Source of the DNA: Croceicoccus naphthovorans
GTDB taxonomy: Bacteria > Pseudomonadota > Alphaproteobacteria > Sphingomonadales > Sphingomonadaceae
Length of the DNA: 64,000 bases
Assembly (NCBI RefSeq): GCF_001028705.1
Contig: NZ_CP011770.1
Coordinates: 685,501-749,500, forward strand
Reading direction: 5' to 3'
Shown: piece after piece, positions 1-9,059 of the stretch
Numbering within the stretch: position 1 is the first letter of the stretch
Layout of the letters: every line of letters starts with the position of its first letter
Translations under genes and position numbers: made by a program
The notes under the pieces: generated by a model
What the model saw: the letters and a program-made list of their open reading frames with translations, nothing else
Database searches by the model: none
What the model was told of the DNA's origin: nothing

Positions 1-12
1 CTCACGGCTCAT
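1..12 (-). CDS. Possible start of a downstream gene, cut by the window edge
   Basis: An ATG at 12-10 on the minus strand overlaps the TGA stop of the preceding gene in an ATGA arrangement, the same coupling seen between other genes in this cassette. Only four codons (Met-Ser-Arg-Glu) lie in the window, so nothing can be said of the product. The start itself is inferred from the overlap pattern. Confidence 0.3.
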
Positions 13-500
13 TCCCCGCCCGACCCTGCGCGTGCCGCTTCGATCGCGGCGATGTCGATCTTGCCCATCGTCATCATCGCCTCGAACACGCGCTTTCGGG
101 CGGCTGGATCGGGATCGGCCATGCCGTCGGCCAGCTGCCTGGGCGTGATCTGCCACGAATGGCCCCATTTGTCCTTGCACCAGCCGCAGGCCGATTCCTG
201 CCCGCCGTTGCCGACGATGGCGTTCCAGAAACGGTCGGTTTCTTCCTGCGAGTTGGTCTGCACCTGAAACGAAAAGCTTTCGTTCGGTTTGAACTGATCG
301 CCGCCGTTAAGGCCGATGCAGGACAGGCCCAGCACGGTGAATTCCACCGTCAGCGCATCGCCTTCCTTGCCGTCGGGATAGTCGGAGGGGACGCGGTAAA
401 CCGTGCCGACGGTGCTGTCCGGGAATGTATCGGCATAGAACCGCGCCGCTTCCTCTGCCGCGCCGTCGTACCAAAGGCATAAGGTGACGGGATTGCTCAT
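9..500 (-). CDS. VOC family protein, PhnB-like (glyoxalase fold)
   Basis: A 163-residue protein of the vicinal-oxygen-chelate superfamily, closest in look to the PhnB / 3-demethylubiquinone methyltransferase-like group. Visible features are the opening MSNPVTLCLWYDGAAEEAARF, which gives the beta-alpha start of the fold, the central VEFTVLGLSCIGLNGG, and the C-terminal GWCKDKWGHSWQITP typical of PhnB-like proteins. The start was put at Met 500 because the sequence further upstream is unlike the family and lies inside the neighbouring gene. It overlaps that gene by four bases and is the last complete member of the cassette ending at 3424. Substrate unknown; such proteins bind or modify small electrophiles or metals. 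Confidence 0.85.
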   Translation of the reverse strand: MSNPVTLCLWYDGAAEEAARFYADTFPDSTVGTVYRVPSDYPDGKEGDALTVEFTVLGLSCIGLNGGDQFKPNESFSFQVQTNSQEETDRFWNAIVGNGGQESACGWCKDKWGHSWQITPRQLADGMADPDPAARKRVFEAMMTMGKIDIAAIEAARAGSGGE

Positions 501-1114
501 GCGGGAACCTCGACGCCATCCATTTGCTTGCTCTTGCGATAGGCGGGACGCGTGCGCAGACGGTTCGCGTAATCCTTGAAGCTGTCTCGATAGGGCAGCA
601 TTTCGAACGTGATGCCCCAGTCCACGTGGCTTCCGACATAGACATCGGCCATGGTGAAACGGTCGCCGCATACGAAGGCGTGTTCTTTCAACCAGCCATC
701 GAGTGTATCGACGGTGCGCTCGACGCTGCCAAAACCGACCGTGCGTTGCTGGTCCTTGTCGGGTTCGAAGTTCAACGTTCTGCTCATGATCGCCTGTTCG
801 ACCGGCCCTGCGGCAAAGAACAGCCAGCGAAAATAATCTGCCTTTTCCCCCTCTCTCGGCAAGAGCTCGGCGTCAGGATGGATCTCGGCAAGGTAGTGAG
901 AGATAGCTGGAACTTCGGTTACCACCCGGTCGCCAGACGTGGTGTGATGGATGATCGTCGGGATTTTGCCCATCGGGTTCGCATCAAGCAGCGCTTGAGG
1001 CTTGGCATCCCAGGCGACTGGCAAGACATCGTAATCTGCACCGACCTCCTCAAGCGCCCAGCGGACGATCTGACCCCGGCTCATCGAGTTGTGAAAGAAC
1101 GTGATTTCGGCCAT
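497..1114 (-). CDS. Glutathione S-transferase family protein
   Basis: A 205-residue cytosolic GST. The N-terminal thioredoxin-like domain (residues about 1-80) carries SMSRGQIVRWALEEVG, where Ser or Arg near residue 10 would activate glutathione, and the family cis-proline segment NPMGKIPT. The C-terminal helical domain has the folding motif region RFTMADVYVGSHVDW. Start chosen at 1114 because GGGAGAA lies about seven bases upstream; an alternative Met at 1141 would overlap the preceding gene. It lies between two glyoxalase-fold genes, which suggests a shared role in glutathione-linked detoxification, but the substrate cannot be read from sequence. Confidence 0.88.
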   Translation of the reverse strand: MAEITFFHNSMSRGQIVRWALEEVGADYDVLPVAWDAKPQALLDANPMGKIPTIIHHTTSGDRVVTEVPAISHYLAEIHPDAELLPREGEKADYFRWLFFAAGPVEQAIMSRTLNFEPDKDQQRTVGFGSVERTVDTLDGWLKEHAFVCGDRFTMADVYVGSHVDWGITFEMLPYRDSFKDYANRLRTRPAYRKSKQMDGVEVPA

Positions 1115-1118
1115 CGAT

Positions 1119-1937
1119 TTATTCTCCCAAGGGTCCGACAAGGCCGAAATTGGCCCCGTCCGGATCGAGCGCGACGACGATATGCTCGCCGCCCGGCACC
1201 TCCATCGGACCCATCAGGACGGTGCCTCCGTTGCTTTCTATCGCGGCCTTCGCGGCGGTGACGTTGGGTACGCGGAAATAGAAGTGCCAGCAGTGCGGTC
1301 CGATCGGGAACTGCGCCATCGGACCTTCCGGCACGGCTTTCATGACCGCACCGATGCGCAGGTCGTTGACGTCCAGAAAGGAGTAGTCGCCCATTTCGCC
1401 CATAGGCATGCGTTCGTTGACTGCCATACCCGTCAAGGCCCCATAGAATGCGATCGCGCCCTCGGCATCGCTGGTCAGCAATTCGTTCCAGCCGCACTTG
1501 CCGAAATCGTTACGGTCCTCGCCGGCGAACACCTCGCTGCGCTCGGGGCTAGCACCGGTCATCAGATAAAATGGAATGCCCTGCGGATCGGCGACATAGG
1601 CCATGCGGCCCACGCCGGGCAGGTCGAACGGGTCCATTGTTACCGATCCGCCAAGCTCTTTGAGTTTCGCGACAGAGGTATCGACATCGGGCGTCGCGAA
1701 ATAGGCCAGCCAGCGGGGCTTCATCCCGCAGGATTTCATGCTGTCGGCCAGCGTCATGGCGCCGCCGGTCGCATCGTTGTCAGCGCGTTTCAGAAAGTAA
1801 TAATCGGTGCCGCCTTCGGCTGCCATGTGGGCCTTTTCAATCGACCACCCGACGACCGCCTCGTAAAATGGCGCAACCTTCGACAAGTCGTCGCTCAACA
1901 ATTCATACCAGATCGGTTCGCCCGCCTGATTTGCCAT
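1119..1937 (-). CDS. VOC family protein with two glyoxalase domains
   Basis: A 272-residue protein made of two consecutive glyoxalase/bleomycin-resistance-type domains. The first opens with EPIWYELLSDDLSKVAPFYE (about 7-26) and the second with CGWNELLTSDAEGAIAFYG (about 143-161); each ends in a DP(Q/D)G-type turn, as in VADPQGIPFYL and LDPDGANFGLVGP. Two-domain VOC proteins of this kind often act as hydroxylase-like or resistance proteins, but no reaction is assigned. Start at 1937 is supported by GGGAGAAAGAGG just upstream. Part of the minus-strand detoxification cassette with short intergenic distances. Confidence 0.87.
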   Translation of the reverse strand: MANQAGEPIWYELLSDDLSKVAPFYEAVVGWSIEKAHMAAEGGTDYYFLKRADNDATGGAMTLADSMKSCGMKPRWLAYFATPDVDTSVAKLKELGGSVTMDPFDLPGVGRMAYVADPQGIPFYLMTGASPERSEVFAGEDRNDFGKCGWNELLTSDAEGAIAFYGALTGMAVNERMPMGEMGDYSFLDVNDLRIGAVMKAVPEGPMAQFPIGPHCWHFYFRVPNVTAAKAAIESNGGTVLMGPMEVPGGEHIVVALDPDGANFGLVGPLGE

Positions 1938-1963
1938 CCTCTTTCTCCCGGCAATCGGCTCGA

Positions 1964-2311
1964 TTAGCGGCCCATCGTAAAAATCGGCTCGAACCCGCCG
2001 AAGATCATCCGCTTGCCATCGAACGGCATCTCTTCGGGCATTTCCATTTCGGCCTCCATTTTCTCGGATGCTGCGTCGCAGGTCGCCCGGTCTGGCCAGA
2101 CGATCCACGAAAAAACGATCTTCTCGTCAGCGGTCGCCTTTACGGCCATGCGGAAATCGGTGGTCTTGCCGTCGGCGACATTGTCCTCCCAGGCCTCCAC
2201 GATCTCGGTCGCGCCCAGCGACTTGAAATAATCGGCTGCCTCGGCTGCCATGTCGCGATAGGCCTCTTTCTTGTCGGCGGGGACGGGGATCAAAAAACCT
2301 TGAATATACAT
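1964..2311 (-). CDS. DUF1428 family protein (YbaA-like)
   Basis: A 115-residue protein matching the DUF1428 family, recognised from MYIQGFLIPVPADKKEAYR at the start, the central VEAWEDNVADGKTTDFRMAV, and the C-terminal MPFDGKRMIFGGFEPI. The family has a dimeric alpha-beta barrel fold like many small monooxygenase or stress proteins, and its function is not established. It sits three bases from the upstream GST gene and 26 bases from the downstream VOC gene, so it is almost certainly cotranscribed with them. Full length for the family. Confidence 0.88.
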   Translation of the reverse strand: MYIQGFLIPVPADKKEAYRDMAAEAADYFKSLGATEIVEAWEDNVADGKTTDFRMAVKATADEKIVFSWIVWPDRATCDAASEKMEAEMEMPEEMPFDGKRMIFGGFEPIFTMGR

Positions 2312-2314
2312 CGT

Positions 2315-2992
2315 TCAGGCCTCCGTTTTCTGGGGTGCAAGGGTGTCGTCGAAATCGGCCAGTTGCGCATCCAGCGCGGCCTTGAAGGCAGGGCGCGACA
2401 CCGCGCGGTCGAGATAGGCGGAAAGAACGGGGCGGGACTGCACCAATCCGTTCCCATCGGCCTCTCTCAGCACGGTGGCGATGGTAATGTCGGCGATGGA
2501 AAAGTCCCCCGCCAGCCATTCGCGCCCCTCCATCGCGGTCGCCAGACGGTCGAACCGTTTGGCGGCGTTTTCCTCCAGCGAAGGGCGGCGCAGGTCGGCC
2601 CATTCCTCGCCCTTGGAAAACGTGTTCACGTTGCTCAGTTCGAAGATCGTCGGTTCGATCGAGTTGAGACCGGCAAAGGTCCACGATAGCGCATCGGCCC
2701 GTGCCTGACCCGATGCTGGCAGCAGGCCGCATTTCTCGCCAAGGTGGACAAGGATCGCGCCGCTTTCAAACAGGGTCAGTTCGCCATCCTGCAGCACGGG
2801 CACCTGGCCCCAAGGCTGTTCGGCATAGAACCATTCGGGGCGCTTCATTGCGCTGATCAGGCGGGTGGAATAATCGATCCCGCCTTCCTCGCACGCCCAT
2901 CGGGCGCGCAGGTCGCGGACGAAACCCTTGGCGAAGGGCGGCACCCATTCGAAACCGGTGATGACGATTTCACTGTCGGAAACTTGCGGCAT
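2315..2992 (-). CDS. Glutathione S-transferase family protein
   Basis: A 225-residue GST, distinct from the one at 497-1114. The N-terminal thioredoxin fold begins at ITGFEWVPPFAKGFVRD and contains the glutathione-binding turn QPWGQVPVLQDGELTLFESGAI (residues about 59-80), where Glu-Ser contacts the gamma-glutamyl group. The helical domain carries the GST N-capping and hydrophobic staple region GDFSIADITIATVLRE. The start at 2992 gives the normal family length. It lies between the VOC gene at 3005 and the DUF1428 gene, 12 and 3 bases apart, consistent with one transcript. Substrate unknown. Confidence 0.88.
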   Translation of the reverse strand: MPQVSDSEIVITGFEWVPPFAKGFVRDLRARWACEEGGIDYSTRLISAMKRPEWFYAEQPWGQVPVLQDGELTLFESGAILVHLGEKCGLLPASGQARADALSWTFAGLNSIEPTIFELSNVNTFSKGEEWADLRRPSLEENAAKRFDRLATAMEGREWLAGDFSIADITIATVLREADGNGLVQSRPVLSAYLDRAVSRPAFKAALDAQLADFDDTLAPQKTEA

Positions 2993-3004
2993 CGTTGCTC
3001 TCCT

Positions 3005-3424
3005 TCAGGCGTTGACTTCGGCGGGCGGGCCTTGCTCTGCGGCGGCGGGATCCATCCACATGGGTTCCCAGATGTGACCGTCAGGGTCGGCAAAGGAACG
3101 CGTCGTCATGAACCCATAATCGGTCGCCGGATCGGCATCGGCGGTTCCGCCACTTTCCCCGGCAACGCGGTTCATCGTTTCCACCGCTTCGCGCGATTCC
3201 AGGCTGAGGCAGAGGCGCAGGGCGGACGAACCGTCCGTCGTGATCGGGCGATCGGTAAAGCTCTGCCACTTCGCGTGGGTCAGCAGCATGACGTAGATCG
3301 TTTCGGACCAGACCATGCAGGCAGCAGTTTCGTCTGTGAACTTCGGCTCGTTCGTAAATCCAAGCGCGGCATAGAACGCCATCGACCGCGGCAAATCGGC
3401 GACCGGCAGGTTTATGAAAATCAT
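3005..3424 (-). CDS. VOC family protein (lactoylglutathione lyase-like fold)
   Basis: A 139-residue single-domain VOC protein: IFINLPVADLPRSMAFYAALGF at the start and FADPDGHIWEPMWMD near the end mark the two beta-alpha-beta-beta modules of the fold, with His and Glu in that last motif as likely metal ligands. Start at 3424 was chosen over an upstream Met at 3511 because the upstream stretch is not family-like. It is the first gene of the cassette and is divergent from the HxlR regulator, with the probable operator lying in the shared promoter region. The longer extension would run through that operator, another reason to reject it. Confidence 0.85.
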   Translation of the reverse strand: MIFINLPVADLPRSMAFYAALGFTNEPKFTDETAACMVWSETIYVMLLTHAKWQSFTDRPITTDGSSALRLCLSLESREAVETMNRVAGESGGTADADPATDYGFMTTRSFADPDGHIWEPMWMDPAAAEQGPPAEVNA

Positions 3425-3496
3425 CTTCTGCAACGCACTTCTCCACTTCGATCGAACGACTCGAGTCGCCTCTCGCTTGCGATTCGTGCGCAGAGT

Positions 3497-3513
3497 GGTT
3501 ACAAAATGCAACC
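3497..3513. promoter_or_regulatory. Probable HxlR operator (near-perfect dyad)
   Basis: GGTTACAAAATGCAACC is an inverted repeat of seven-base arms around a three-base AAA centre with one mismatch. It lies between divergent genes and touches the start codon of the HxlR regulator at 3514. HxlR-family proteins bind dyads of this GTTRCA-N3-TGYAAC type and commonly control themselves and the divergent operon. Binding is inferred, not shown. Confidence 0.6.
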
Positions 3514-4224
3514 ATGAAGTCTCTAAATGGAACTATAGAGGCGACGGACCGAGCCCAAGAGCCTCTGCACGGACGGTGGTATGGCGACGCCTGCGGCGCG
3601 TCGTTTGCCATGGAGCTGATGGGCGAACGCTGGTCGCTGCATGTAATGCGCGAGCTGATGATGGGGCCGCTGCGCTTTTCGCAGATCCGCGCGAACCTGC
3701 CCGGCATCAGCGCCAAGGTTCTGACCGAGCGACTGGAAAAGCTGGGGCAGGCTGGCGTTGTCGTCCGCCGCATGTTGCCGCCGCCTGCCTCTGTGCAGGT
3801 CTACGAACTGACGCCTTGGGGGTACGAGGCGGAGGAGGTGATGAAGGCGCTTGGGCGTTGGTCGGTCCGGTCGCGGGCGCACGATCCGACTCTGCCGTTG
3901 ACGCCGGTATCGGCGATGCTGTCTCTGCGGACAATGTTGCGGGTTCGGGCGGATTTTGACGCAACCGTCGATTTTCTGTTCGCCACCGACCAGTTTCGCG
4001 GAACGCTGAAGAACGGGGAACTGACGTTTCAGCGTCTGGTCGAACCGGACGGTACTGCCGACCTTACGTTCGCGGCGGCGTCGCCCAATGCGGTCCTGCC
4101 ATATTTCTACGGCAAGCGTCCGCTGGCCGATGTGGAACGCGACTTCGGCCTCTCGGTCTTTGGCGACCGCGATCTGGCCGACCGGTTCTGCTCGCTCTTC
4201 GCCCTGCCGCCCAAGGTCAGTTGA
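3514..4224 (+). CDS. HxlR-family winged-helix regulator with C-terminal SCP2-like domain
   Basis: A 236-residue regulator. Residues about 20-115 form the HxlR winged helix: a Cys at 27 (DACGASFAMELMGERWSL), the recognition region LRFSQIRANLPGISAKVLTERL, and the wing with VYELTPWG. Residues about 125-236 form a second alpha-beta domain ending AVLPYFYGKRPLADVERDFGL, resembling the sterol-carrier-like extension found in many such regulators. The Cys near residue 27 sits where redox-sensing HxlR members carry their reactive thiol. No ribosome-binding site precedes the ATG, which directly abuts the dyad at 3497-3513, so the message may be leaderless or self-repressed. Divergent from the VOC/GST cassette, its likely target. 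Confidence 0.86.
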   Translation: MKSLNGTIEATDRAQEPLHGRWYGDACGASFAMELMGERWSLHVMRELMMGPLRFSQIRANLPGISAKVLTERLEKLGQAGVVVRRMLPPPASVQVYELTPWGYEAEEVMKALGRWSVRSRAHDPTLPLTPVSAMLSLRTMLRVRADFDATVDFLFATDQFRGTLKNGELTFQRLVEPDGTADLTFAAASPNAVLPYFYGKRPLADVERDFGLSVFGDRDLADRFCSLFALPPKVS

Positions 4225-4276
4225 TCCGCATTAGGCTGTTGCAGCGCAGCGCCTCGGCGTTTACCGACCGCACACG

Positions 4277-5254
4277 ATGAACGACATGACCAACAGCCAC
4301 CAGACCGTCCTTGCCGCGCCCGATACCGAAGTCGACGTGCGCGAAACCTTCGGGATCGATATCGACATGAAGGTACCGGCCTTTTCGAAGGCGGACGAGC
4401 GCGTGCCCGACGTCGATCCCGCCTACGTGTTTGACCCGGATACGACGCTGGCGATTCTGGCCGGTTTTGCCCACAACCGCCGCGTGATGGTGCAGGGCTA
4501 TCACGGAACGGGTAAGTCGACCCATATCGAACAGGTCGCCGCGCGGCTGAACTGGCCTTGTGTGCGCATCAACCTTGACGCGCATATCAGCCGAATCGAC
4601 CTTGTCGGTCGTGACGCGATCGTGCTGCGCGACGGGTTGCAGGTGACCGAATTCCGCGAAGGCCTGCTGCCGTGGGCGCTGCAGACGCCGACTGCGCTGG
4701 TGTTCGACGAATACGACGCGGGCCGCCCCGATGTGATGTTCGTGATTCAGCGCGTTCTGGAAACTGCAGGCAAGCTGACCCTGCTGGACCAGAACCGCGT
4801 TATTCGCCCGAACCCGTATTTCCGCCTGTTCGCGACGGCCAATACGGTCGGCCTTGGCGATACCAGCGGGCTTTATCACGGAACTCAGGCGATCAACCAG
4901 GGCCAGATGGACCGCTGGAACATCGTCGTCGGCCTGAACTATCTACCAGAGGCGACCGAGGTCGAGATCGTCAAGGCAAAGGTGCCCGAGATGGACGAGG
5001 CGACGATCACCAAGATGGTCCGCACCGCAGACCTGTCGCGACAGGGCTTCATCAACGGCGATATTTCCACGGTCATGAGCCCCCGCACGGTGATCAGTTG
5101 GGCGCAGAACACACAGATCCTGCACGACATCGGCTTCGCCTTCCGCCTCTCGTTCCTGAACAAGTGTGACGAGACGGAACGGATGCTGGTGGCAGAATAC
5201 TACCAGCGCGTGTTCGGCACCGACTTACCCGAGAGCGTCGTCGGTAAAGCCTGA
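4277..5254 (+). CDS. cobS: Cobaltochelatase subunit CobS (AAA+ ATPase)
   Basis: A 325-residue MoxR-type AAA+ ATPase matching CobS of the aerobic cobalt chelatase CobNST, which inserts cobalt into hydrogenobyrinic acid diamide. Walker A is [10 protein letters not shown] (about 75-84), Walker B is [10 protein letters not shown], and sensor residues fall in [13 protein letters not shown]. The N-terminal [20 protein letters not shown] is the family signature. In most alphaproteobacteria cobS is followed by cobT; here the next gene is a dodecin 71 bases on, and neither cobT nor a J-domain gene is adjacent. The same ATPase could therefore serve another VWA-domain partner or an unlinked CobT. Confidence 0.9.
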   Translation: MNDMTNSHQTVLAAPDTEVDVRETFGIDIDMKVPAFSKADERVPDVDPAYVFDPDTTLAILAGFAHNRRVMVQGYHGTGKSTHIEQVAARLNWPCVRINLDAHISRIDLVGRDAIVLRDGLQVTEFREGLLPWALQTPTALVFDEYDAGRPDVMFVIQRVLETAGKLTLLDQNRVIRPNPYFRLFATANTVGLGDTSGLYHGTQAINQGQMDRWNIVVGLNYLPEATEVEIVKAKVPEMDEATITKMVRTADLSRQGFINGDISTVMSPRTVISWAQNTQILHDIGFAFRLSFLNKCDETERMLVAEYYQRVFGTDLPESVVGKA

Positions 5255-5325
5255 AGGCCAGACTTTATCGGAACACATGCGTCGTTTCTCCCGTTTTCCT
5301 GTATAGTCAGGAATAGGAGGATGCC

Positions 5326-5535
5326 ATGACCGATCATGTATTCAAGCTAAGCGAAATCGTGGGCACATCTCACGAAGGCAGCGACGCCGCGATCCGCGCC
5401 GCGCTAAAGCGCGCGCAATCGACTATCCGCAACGTGAAATGGTACGAAGTCGTCAGCCAGCGTGGCTTCGTCGAAGATGACGGCACCGTGCAGCACCAGG
5501 TGGTGATCAAGGTCGGTTTCGCACTCGACGATTGA
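5326..5535 (+). CDS. Dodecin family flavin-binding protein
   Basis: A 69-residue dodecin, a small protein that assembles into hollow dodecamers storing flavins or related cofactors in the cytoplasm. Seen are the beta-helix-beta-beta order, FKLSEIVGTSHEGSDAAIRA with the family Ser-Glu pair, and NVKWYEVVSQRGFV, whose Trp (residue 39) stacks on the flavin isoalloxazine ring. AGGAGG lies seven bases before the ATG. It stands between cobS and a convergent reductase gene; whether it shares cobS transcription is unclear. Confidence 0.93.
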   Translation: MTDHVFKLSEIVGTSHEGSDAAIRAALKRAQSTIRNVKWYEVVSQRGFVEDDGTVQHQVVIKVGFALDD

Positions 5536-5542
5536 GCGAAGT

Positions 5543-6658
5543 TCAGCCCTGCGGCGTGACGAGGAATTTCTCCCCCGTCCGCCGCGCGTTATAGGCCATT
5601 ACCGCATCGCGGCTGAGCATTTCGCGCAGGGTTACGCGCTGTGAATAATGGCTGGCGAACGTGGTTTTCAGCCCGGCCATGATCCGCGCCTGAAGCCGTT
5701 CGCGCATTCCCGGTTCGGCGGATTGCAGGAATGGAAACAGTAGCCACCCGCCGACCTGCCAGCTGAACCCGAAGAAGCGGTCGATGACGACCGGCCCTGT
5801 ATCGAGCAACCCGTAAATATAGCCGCGCTTCATCGTATTCGACCCATAGGGGGTGAAGCCTTCATCGCGCGAGGCGACCGTTTCCATCGCGTTCAGGATG
5901 CGGCCTAACTGGTTGCCGCCGCTGATCGGATCGAAGGCGACATAGGCTTCGGTCTCCGCAATCGCGGCGACCAGTTGCGCCTCGTAATCGTCGTCTTTCA
6001 TGTTCAGCGCATGCTTCGCGCCAAGCCCGCGCAGCAGGGCGACCTGTTCGTCGGAACGAACGATGTTGACGATGTCGATCCCGTCTTCCTGACAGATGCG
6101 CAGCAGCATTTGGCCAAGGTTCGACGCGGCGGCGGTATGGATGATCGCCTTGGCCCCATCGCGCTTCATCGTTTCCACAAAGCCCAGCGCGGTCAGCGGA
6201 TTGACGAAAGCGGCGGCGCCTTCCTCTGCATTGATGTCGTCGGACAGCGGCATACAGGCGCCGACCGGCGCTATACAATAGCGGGCGTAGGTTCCGAACG
6301 CCAGACAGGCGACCCGTTTACCGAGCAAGGCTTGCGCCGCCTCGCTATCCCCCGCTGCGACGACCCGGCCAGCGCCCTCGTTGCCGACGGGCATCGCTTG
6401 GCCGAGCCGCTTTCCCATTGATGCGACGACCCCTTGCGATATAGACGCGACGATCTTGCGGTCCGAATATTCGGCATTCGCAACGTCGGCTGCGCCGAAC
6501 AGCAGGCCAAGGTCTGACGGGTTGATCGGGGCCGCCTCTATCTCGATGACGACTTCGTTGGGGCCCGGATCGCGCATCGTGGATTTGACCAGTTCGACCA
6601 CCAACCTGCCATCCGCGTGCGCGGTCGAAGTTATCATTTCGTTGGCGAATTCGGTCAC
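5543..6658 (-). CDS. MDR-family quinone/zinc-free alcohol dehydrogenase-like protein
   Basis: A 371-residue medium-chain reductase. The N-terminal GroES-like domain carries [17 protein letters not shown] and [13 protein letters not shown]; the Rossmann domain carries [18 protein letters not shown], the NAD(P)-binding loop in an unusual AAASNLG form. No Cys/His/Glu catalytic zinc set or four-cysteine structural lobe is visible, which points to the quinone oxidoreductase or trans-2-enoyl-CoA reductase-like branch. It starts inside the truA stop (ATGA overlap at 6655-6658) and is likely cotranscribed with truA and fmt. Substrate unknown. Confidence 0.82.
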   Translation of the reverse strand: MTEFANEMITSTAHADGRLVVELVKSTMRDPGPNEVVIEIEAAPINPSDLGLLFGAADVANAEYSDRKIVASISQGVVASMGKRLGQAMPVGNEGAGRVVAAGDSEAAQALLGKRVACLAFGTYARYCIAPVGACMPLSDDINAEEGAAAFVNPLTALGFVETMKRDGAKAIIHTAAASNLGQMLLRICQEDGIDIVNIVRSDEQVALLRGLGAKHALNMKDDDYEAQLVAAIAETEAYVAFDPISGGNQLGRILNAMETVASRDEGFTPYGSNTMKRGYIYGLLDTGPVVIDRFFGFSWQVGGWLLFPFLQSAEPGMRERLQARIMAGLKTTFASHYSQRVTLREMLSRDAVMAYNARRTGEKFLVTPQG

Positions 6659-7419
6659 GGTGCCTCTCCTTCATAGCGGGCCTTTACGAAATAGAGCCCG
6701 TCGGGCGGCGCATTCAAACCCAGCGCTTGTCTGTCGCACGCCTCCAGCGCCTGCCGCATATCGTCCTCGCTCCACCGGCCCATCCCGACCAGCGCAAGGC
6801 AGCCGACCATCGAGCGGACCTGGTGGTGCAGGAAGCTGCGCGCCTCGGCATGGATACGGACTTCGCTGCCCCCGGTTCCCTCGGCGCGTTCCACGTCCAG
6901 CCGATCCAGCGTCTTCAATGGTGATTGTGCCTGGCAATGGGCAGAGCGGAAGGTGGTGAAATCGTGGCAACCAACAAGGTGCTGCGCCGCGCTATGCATC
7001 GCCGCTGCATCCAGTGGCGCGGCGACCTGCCACATACGCCCTCGCTCCAGCGTCAGCGGCGCGCGGCGGTTGGCGATGCGATAGACATAGGCGCGACCGA
7101 CGCAGGAAAAGCGGGCGTGCCAGTCGTCCGGCACGACTTCGCACGCGGTCACCGCGATGGGGTCGGGGCGCAGCTTGGCGTTGACGCCCTCCATCAGGCG
7201 GAAGGCATCGATGTCTTTCTCGATATCTACATGGGCCCGCATGGCCAAGGCATGGACGCCGGTGTCGGTGCGCCCGGCGGCGTGCATCCGCACCGCTTCG
7301 CCAGTGATGGCCTCGACCGCTTCCTCGACCGACTGTTGAACCGATGGGCCATGGTCCTGCCGTTGCAGGCCCATGAACGGGCCGCCGTCGAATTCCAGGG
7401 TCAGCGCAAATCGGGTCAT
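6655..7419 (-). CDS. truA: tRNA pseudouridine(38-40) synthase TruA
   Basis: A 254-residue TruA, which converts uridines 38-40 of tRNA anticodon arms to pseudouridine. The catalytic aspartate lies in [11 protein letters not shown] (about 48-58), and the C-terminal half has [15 protein letters not shown] and [12 protein letters not shown], both family blocks. Start at 7419 ([12 protein letters not shown]) is the family start; the longer upstream extension overlaps fmt and is unrelated. It lies ten bases after fmt, the usual fmt-truA order, and couples by overlap to the MDR gene. Confidence 0.95.
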   Translation of the reverse strand: MTRFALTLEFDGGPFMGLQRQDHGPSVQQSVEEAVEAITGEAVRMHAAGRTDTGVHALAMRAHVDIEKDIDAFRLMEGVNAKLRPDPIAVTACEVVPDDWHARFSCVGRAYVYRIANRRAPLTLERGRMWQVAAPLDAAAMHSAAQHLVGCHDFTTFRSAHCQAQSPLKTLDRLDVERAEGTGGSEVRIHAEARSFLHHQVRSMVGCLALVGMGRWSEDDMRQALEACDRQALGLNAPPDGLYFVKARYEGEAP

Positions 7420-7429
7420 CTTGGGGGGT

Positions 7430-8335
7430 TCACCGGATCTCGGTGCCCGCCGGGATCGGTTTGCCGCGCAGCATCGCCTCGGTCGCCATGGCTGGCTTGC
7501 CCGCGCGCTGCACCAAGGTGGGCCGGATCGCGCCATAACCGCAGGCGATGGTCAGTTCGTCGTCCAGAACCGTAGCGGTCGCGCCCTCGCGCCCGATTAC
7601 GTCGGCATCCAGCACGCGGATGCGTTCGCCCTCCAGTTCGAAGAACGCGCCGGGGCGCGGGGCGAAGGCGCGGACCTGCCGTTCGATGAATTCCGCGCCC
7701 TTGGTGAAGTCGATCCGCGCTTCGGCCTTGTCGATCTTGTGGGCATAGGTCACGCCCTCCAGCGGCTGTTTTTCGGGGCGAACGTGGGGCAGGCGAGATA
7801 GCACTTCGACCATCGCCTCAGCCCCCATCGCGGCGATTTCGTCGGTCAGTTCGCCAGCGGTCTTGCGTTCGATCCGGGTGGTGCGTTTGAGCAGCATCGG
7901 CCCGGTATCGAGGCCCTTCTCCATCTGCATGATCGTCACGCCCGTCGTCGCATCGCCTGCAAGGATCGCGCGCTGCACCGGCGCCGCCCCACGCCAACGC
8001 GGCAGGATCGACCCGTGGACGTTGAGGCAACCGTGCGTCGGTGCCTCCAGCACTGCGACCGGCAGCAGCAGGCCATAGGCCGCGACCACACCGACATCGG
8101 CATTCAGCGCGGCGAAGGCGTCCTTCTCCTCCTGCGGCTTAAGGCTGGGCGGGGTGCGCACCTCGATCCCCAATTCCTGGGCGGCGAGATGCACGGGAGA
8201 GGGCTGCAATTTCTTGCCCCGGCCTGCCGGACGTGGCGGCTGCGAGTATGCGGCGACGACTTCGTGCCCCGCATCGACGATCGCGCGCAGCGTCGGCACC
8301 GCGAAGTCGGGGGTTCCCATGAAGATCACGCGCAT
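7430..8335 (-). CDS. fmt: Methionyl-tRNA formyltransferase
   Basis: A 301-residue enzyme that formylates initiator Met-tRNA using 10-formyltetrahydrofolate. The N-terminal Rossmann-like domain begins [16 protein letters not shown], the catalytic region is [17 protein letters not shown] followed by KGLDTGPM (Asp), and the C-terminal tRNA-binding OB domain runs from about residue 205 ([14 protein letters not shown]). Full length. Usually paired with def; here def is on the opposite strand just beyond recR, so the two processing genes are divergent neighbours rather than one operon. First gene of a minus-strand fmt-truA-MDR unit. Confidence 0.95.
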   Translation of the reverse strand: MRVIFMGTPDFAVPTLRAIVDAGHEVVAAYSQPPRPAGRGKKLQPSPVHLAAQELGIEVRTPPSLKPQEEKDAFAALNADVGVVAAYGLLLPVAVLEAPTHGCLNVHGSILPRWRGAAPVQRAILAGDATTGVTIMQMEKGLDTGPMLLKRTTRIERKTAGELTDEIAAMGAEAMVEVLSRLPHVRPEKQPLEGVTYAHKIDKAEARIDFTKGAEFIERQVRAFAPRPGAFFELEGERIRVLDADVIGREGATATVLDDELTIACGYGAIRPTLVQRAGKPAMATEAMLRGKPIPAGTEIR

Positions 8336-8395
8336 CTGTTTATCATCCTGCCTTCGCTCTTCCTGAGCGGCGCGCCAGTCCCTATCTTCGCCCCG

Positions 8396-9004
8396 ATGGC
8401 TTCACAAGGTTCAGGTGGAAACGAAATAGAGCGGCTGGCTTCGGCGCTGGCCCGCTTGCCGGGGCTTGGCCCCCGTTCGGCCCGGCGCGCGGTGCTGTGG
8501 CTGGTGAAGCGGCGAGAGGACGCTCTGGTCGAATTGCTCGCTTCTCTGACCGCGGTGCGAGACAGTCTTGTCGAGTGCGAGACTTGCGGCAACGTCGATA
8601 CCGCCAACCCCTGCCATGTCTGCACCGATCCGCGCCGCGATGCCCGCTCGATCTGCGTGGTAGAGGACGTGGCGGACCTTTGGGCGCTGGATCGGGCCAA
8701 GCTGTATAACGGACGTTACCACGTGCTGGGCGGGCGCTTGTCGGCGCTCGACGGCGTGGGGCCGGAGGATCTGACGATCGGCCAATTGCTGACGCGGGTT
8801 GAGGCGGGCGTGGACGAGGTCGTCCTCGCGATGAACGCCACGCTGGAGGGGCAGACGACTTCGCACTACATCGCAGAGCGGCTGGAGGGCATGCCCGTCC
8901 GCGTCACACAGCTTGCCCACGGTCTGCCGGTGGGCGGAGAGCTGGACTACATGGACGAAGGCACCTTGGCGCAGGCTTTGCGGGCGCGCAGGCCAGTGTC
9001 CTGA
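8396..9004 (+). CDS. recR: Recombination mediator protein RecR
   Basis: A 202-residue RecR, the ring-forming partner of RecF/RecO that helps load RecA at gapped DNA. Seen are the helix-hairpin-helix region [19 protein letters not shown], the four-cysteine zinc finger CETC...CHVC (about 61-76), and the Toprim domain starting [14 protein letters not shown] and including [15 protein letters not shown]. Start placed at the ATG at 8396, giving normal length; no strong ribosome-binding site precedes it. Divergent from fmt with about 60 bases between, and followed by def on the same strand. Confidence 0.94.
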   Translation: MASQGSGGNEIERLASALARLPGLGPRSARRAVLWLVKRREDALVELLASLTAVRDSLVECETCGNVDTANPCHVCTDPRRDARSICVVEDVADLWALDRAKLYNGRYHVLGGRLSALDGVGPEDLTIGQLLTRVEAGVDEVVLAMNATLEGQTTSHYIAERLEGMPVRVTQLAHGLPVGGELDYMDEGTLAQALRARRPVS

Positions 9005-9059
9005 TCCGGGCATCCTGACGCAGCTTGCCGGAATCGCGCGGCATCCCTAAATGGGGCGC

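Noticed and set aside
9051..9059. Upstream Met (9051) as def start
   Set aside because: It adds only three residues that are not part of the family start MAIREI; kept as an alternative.
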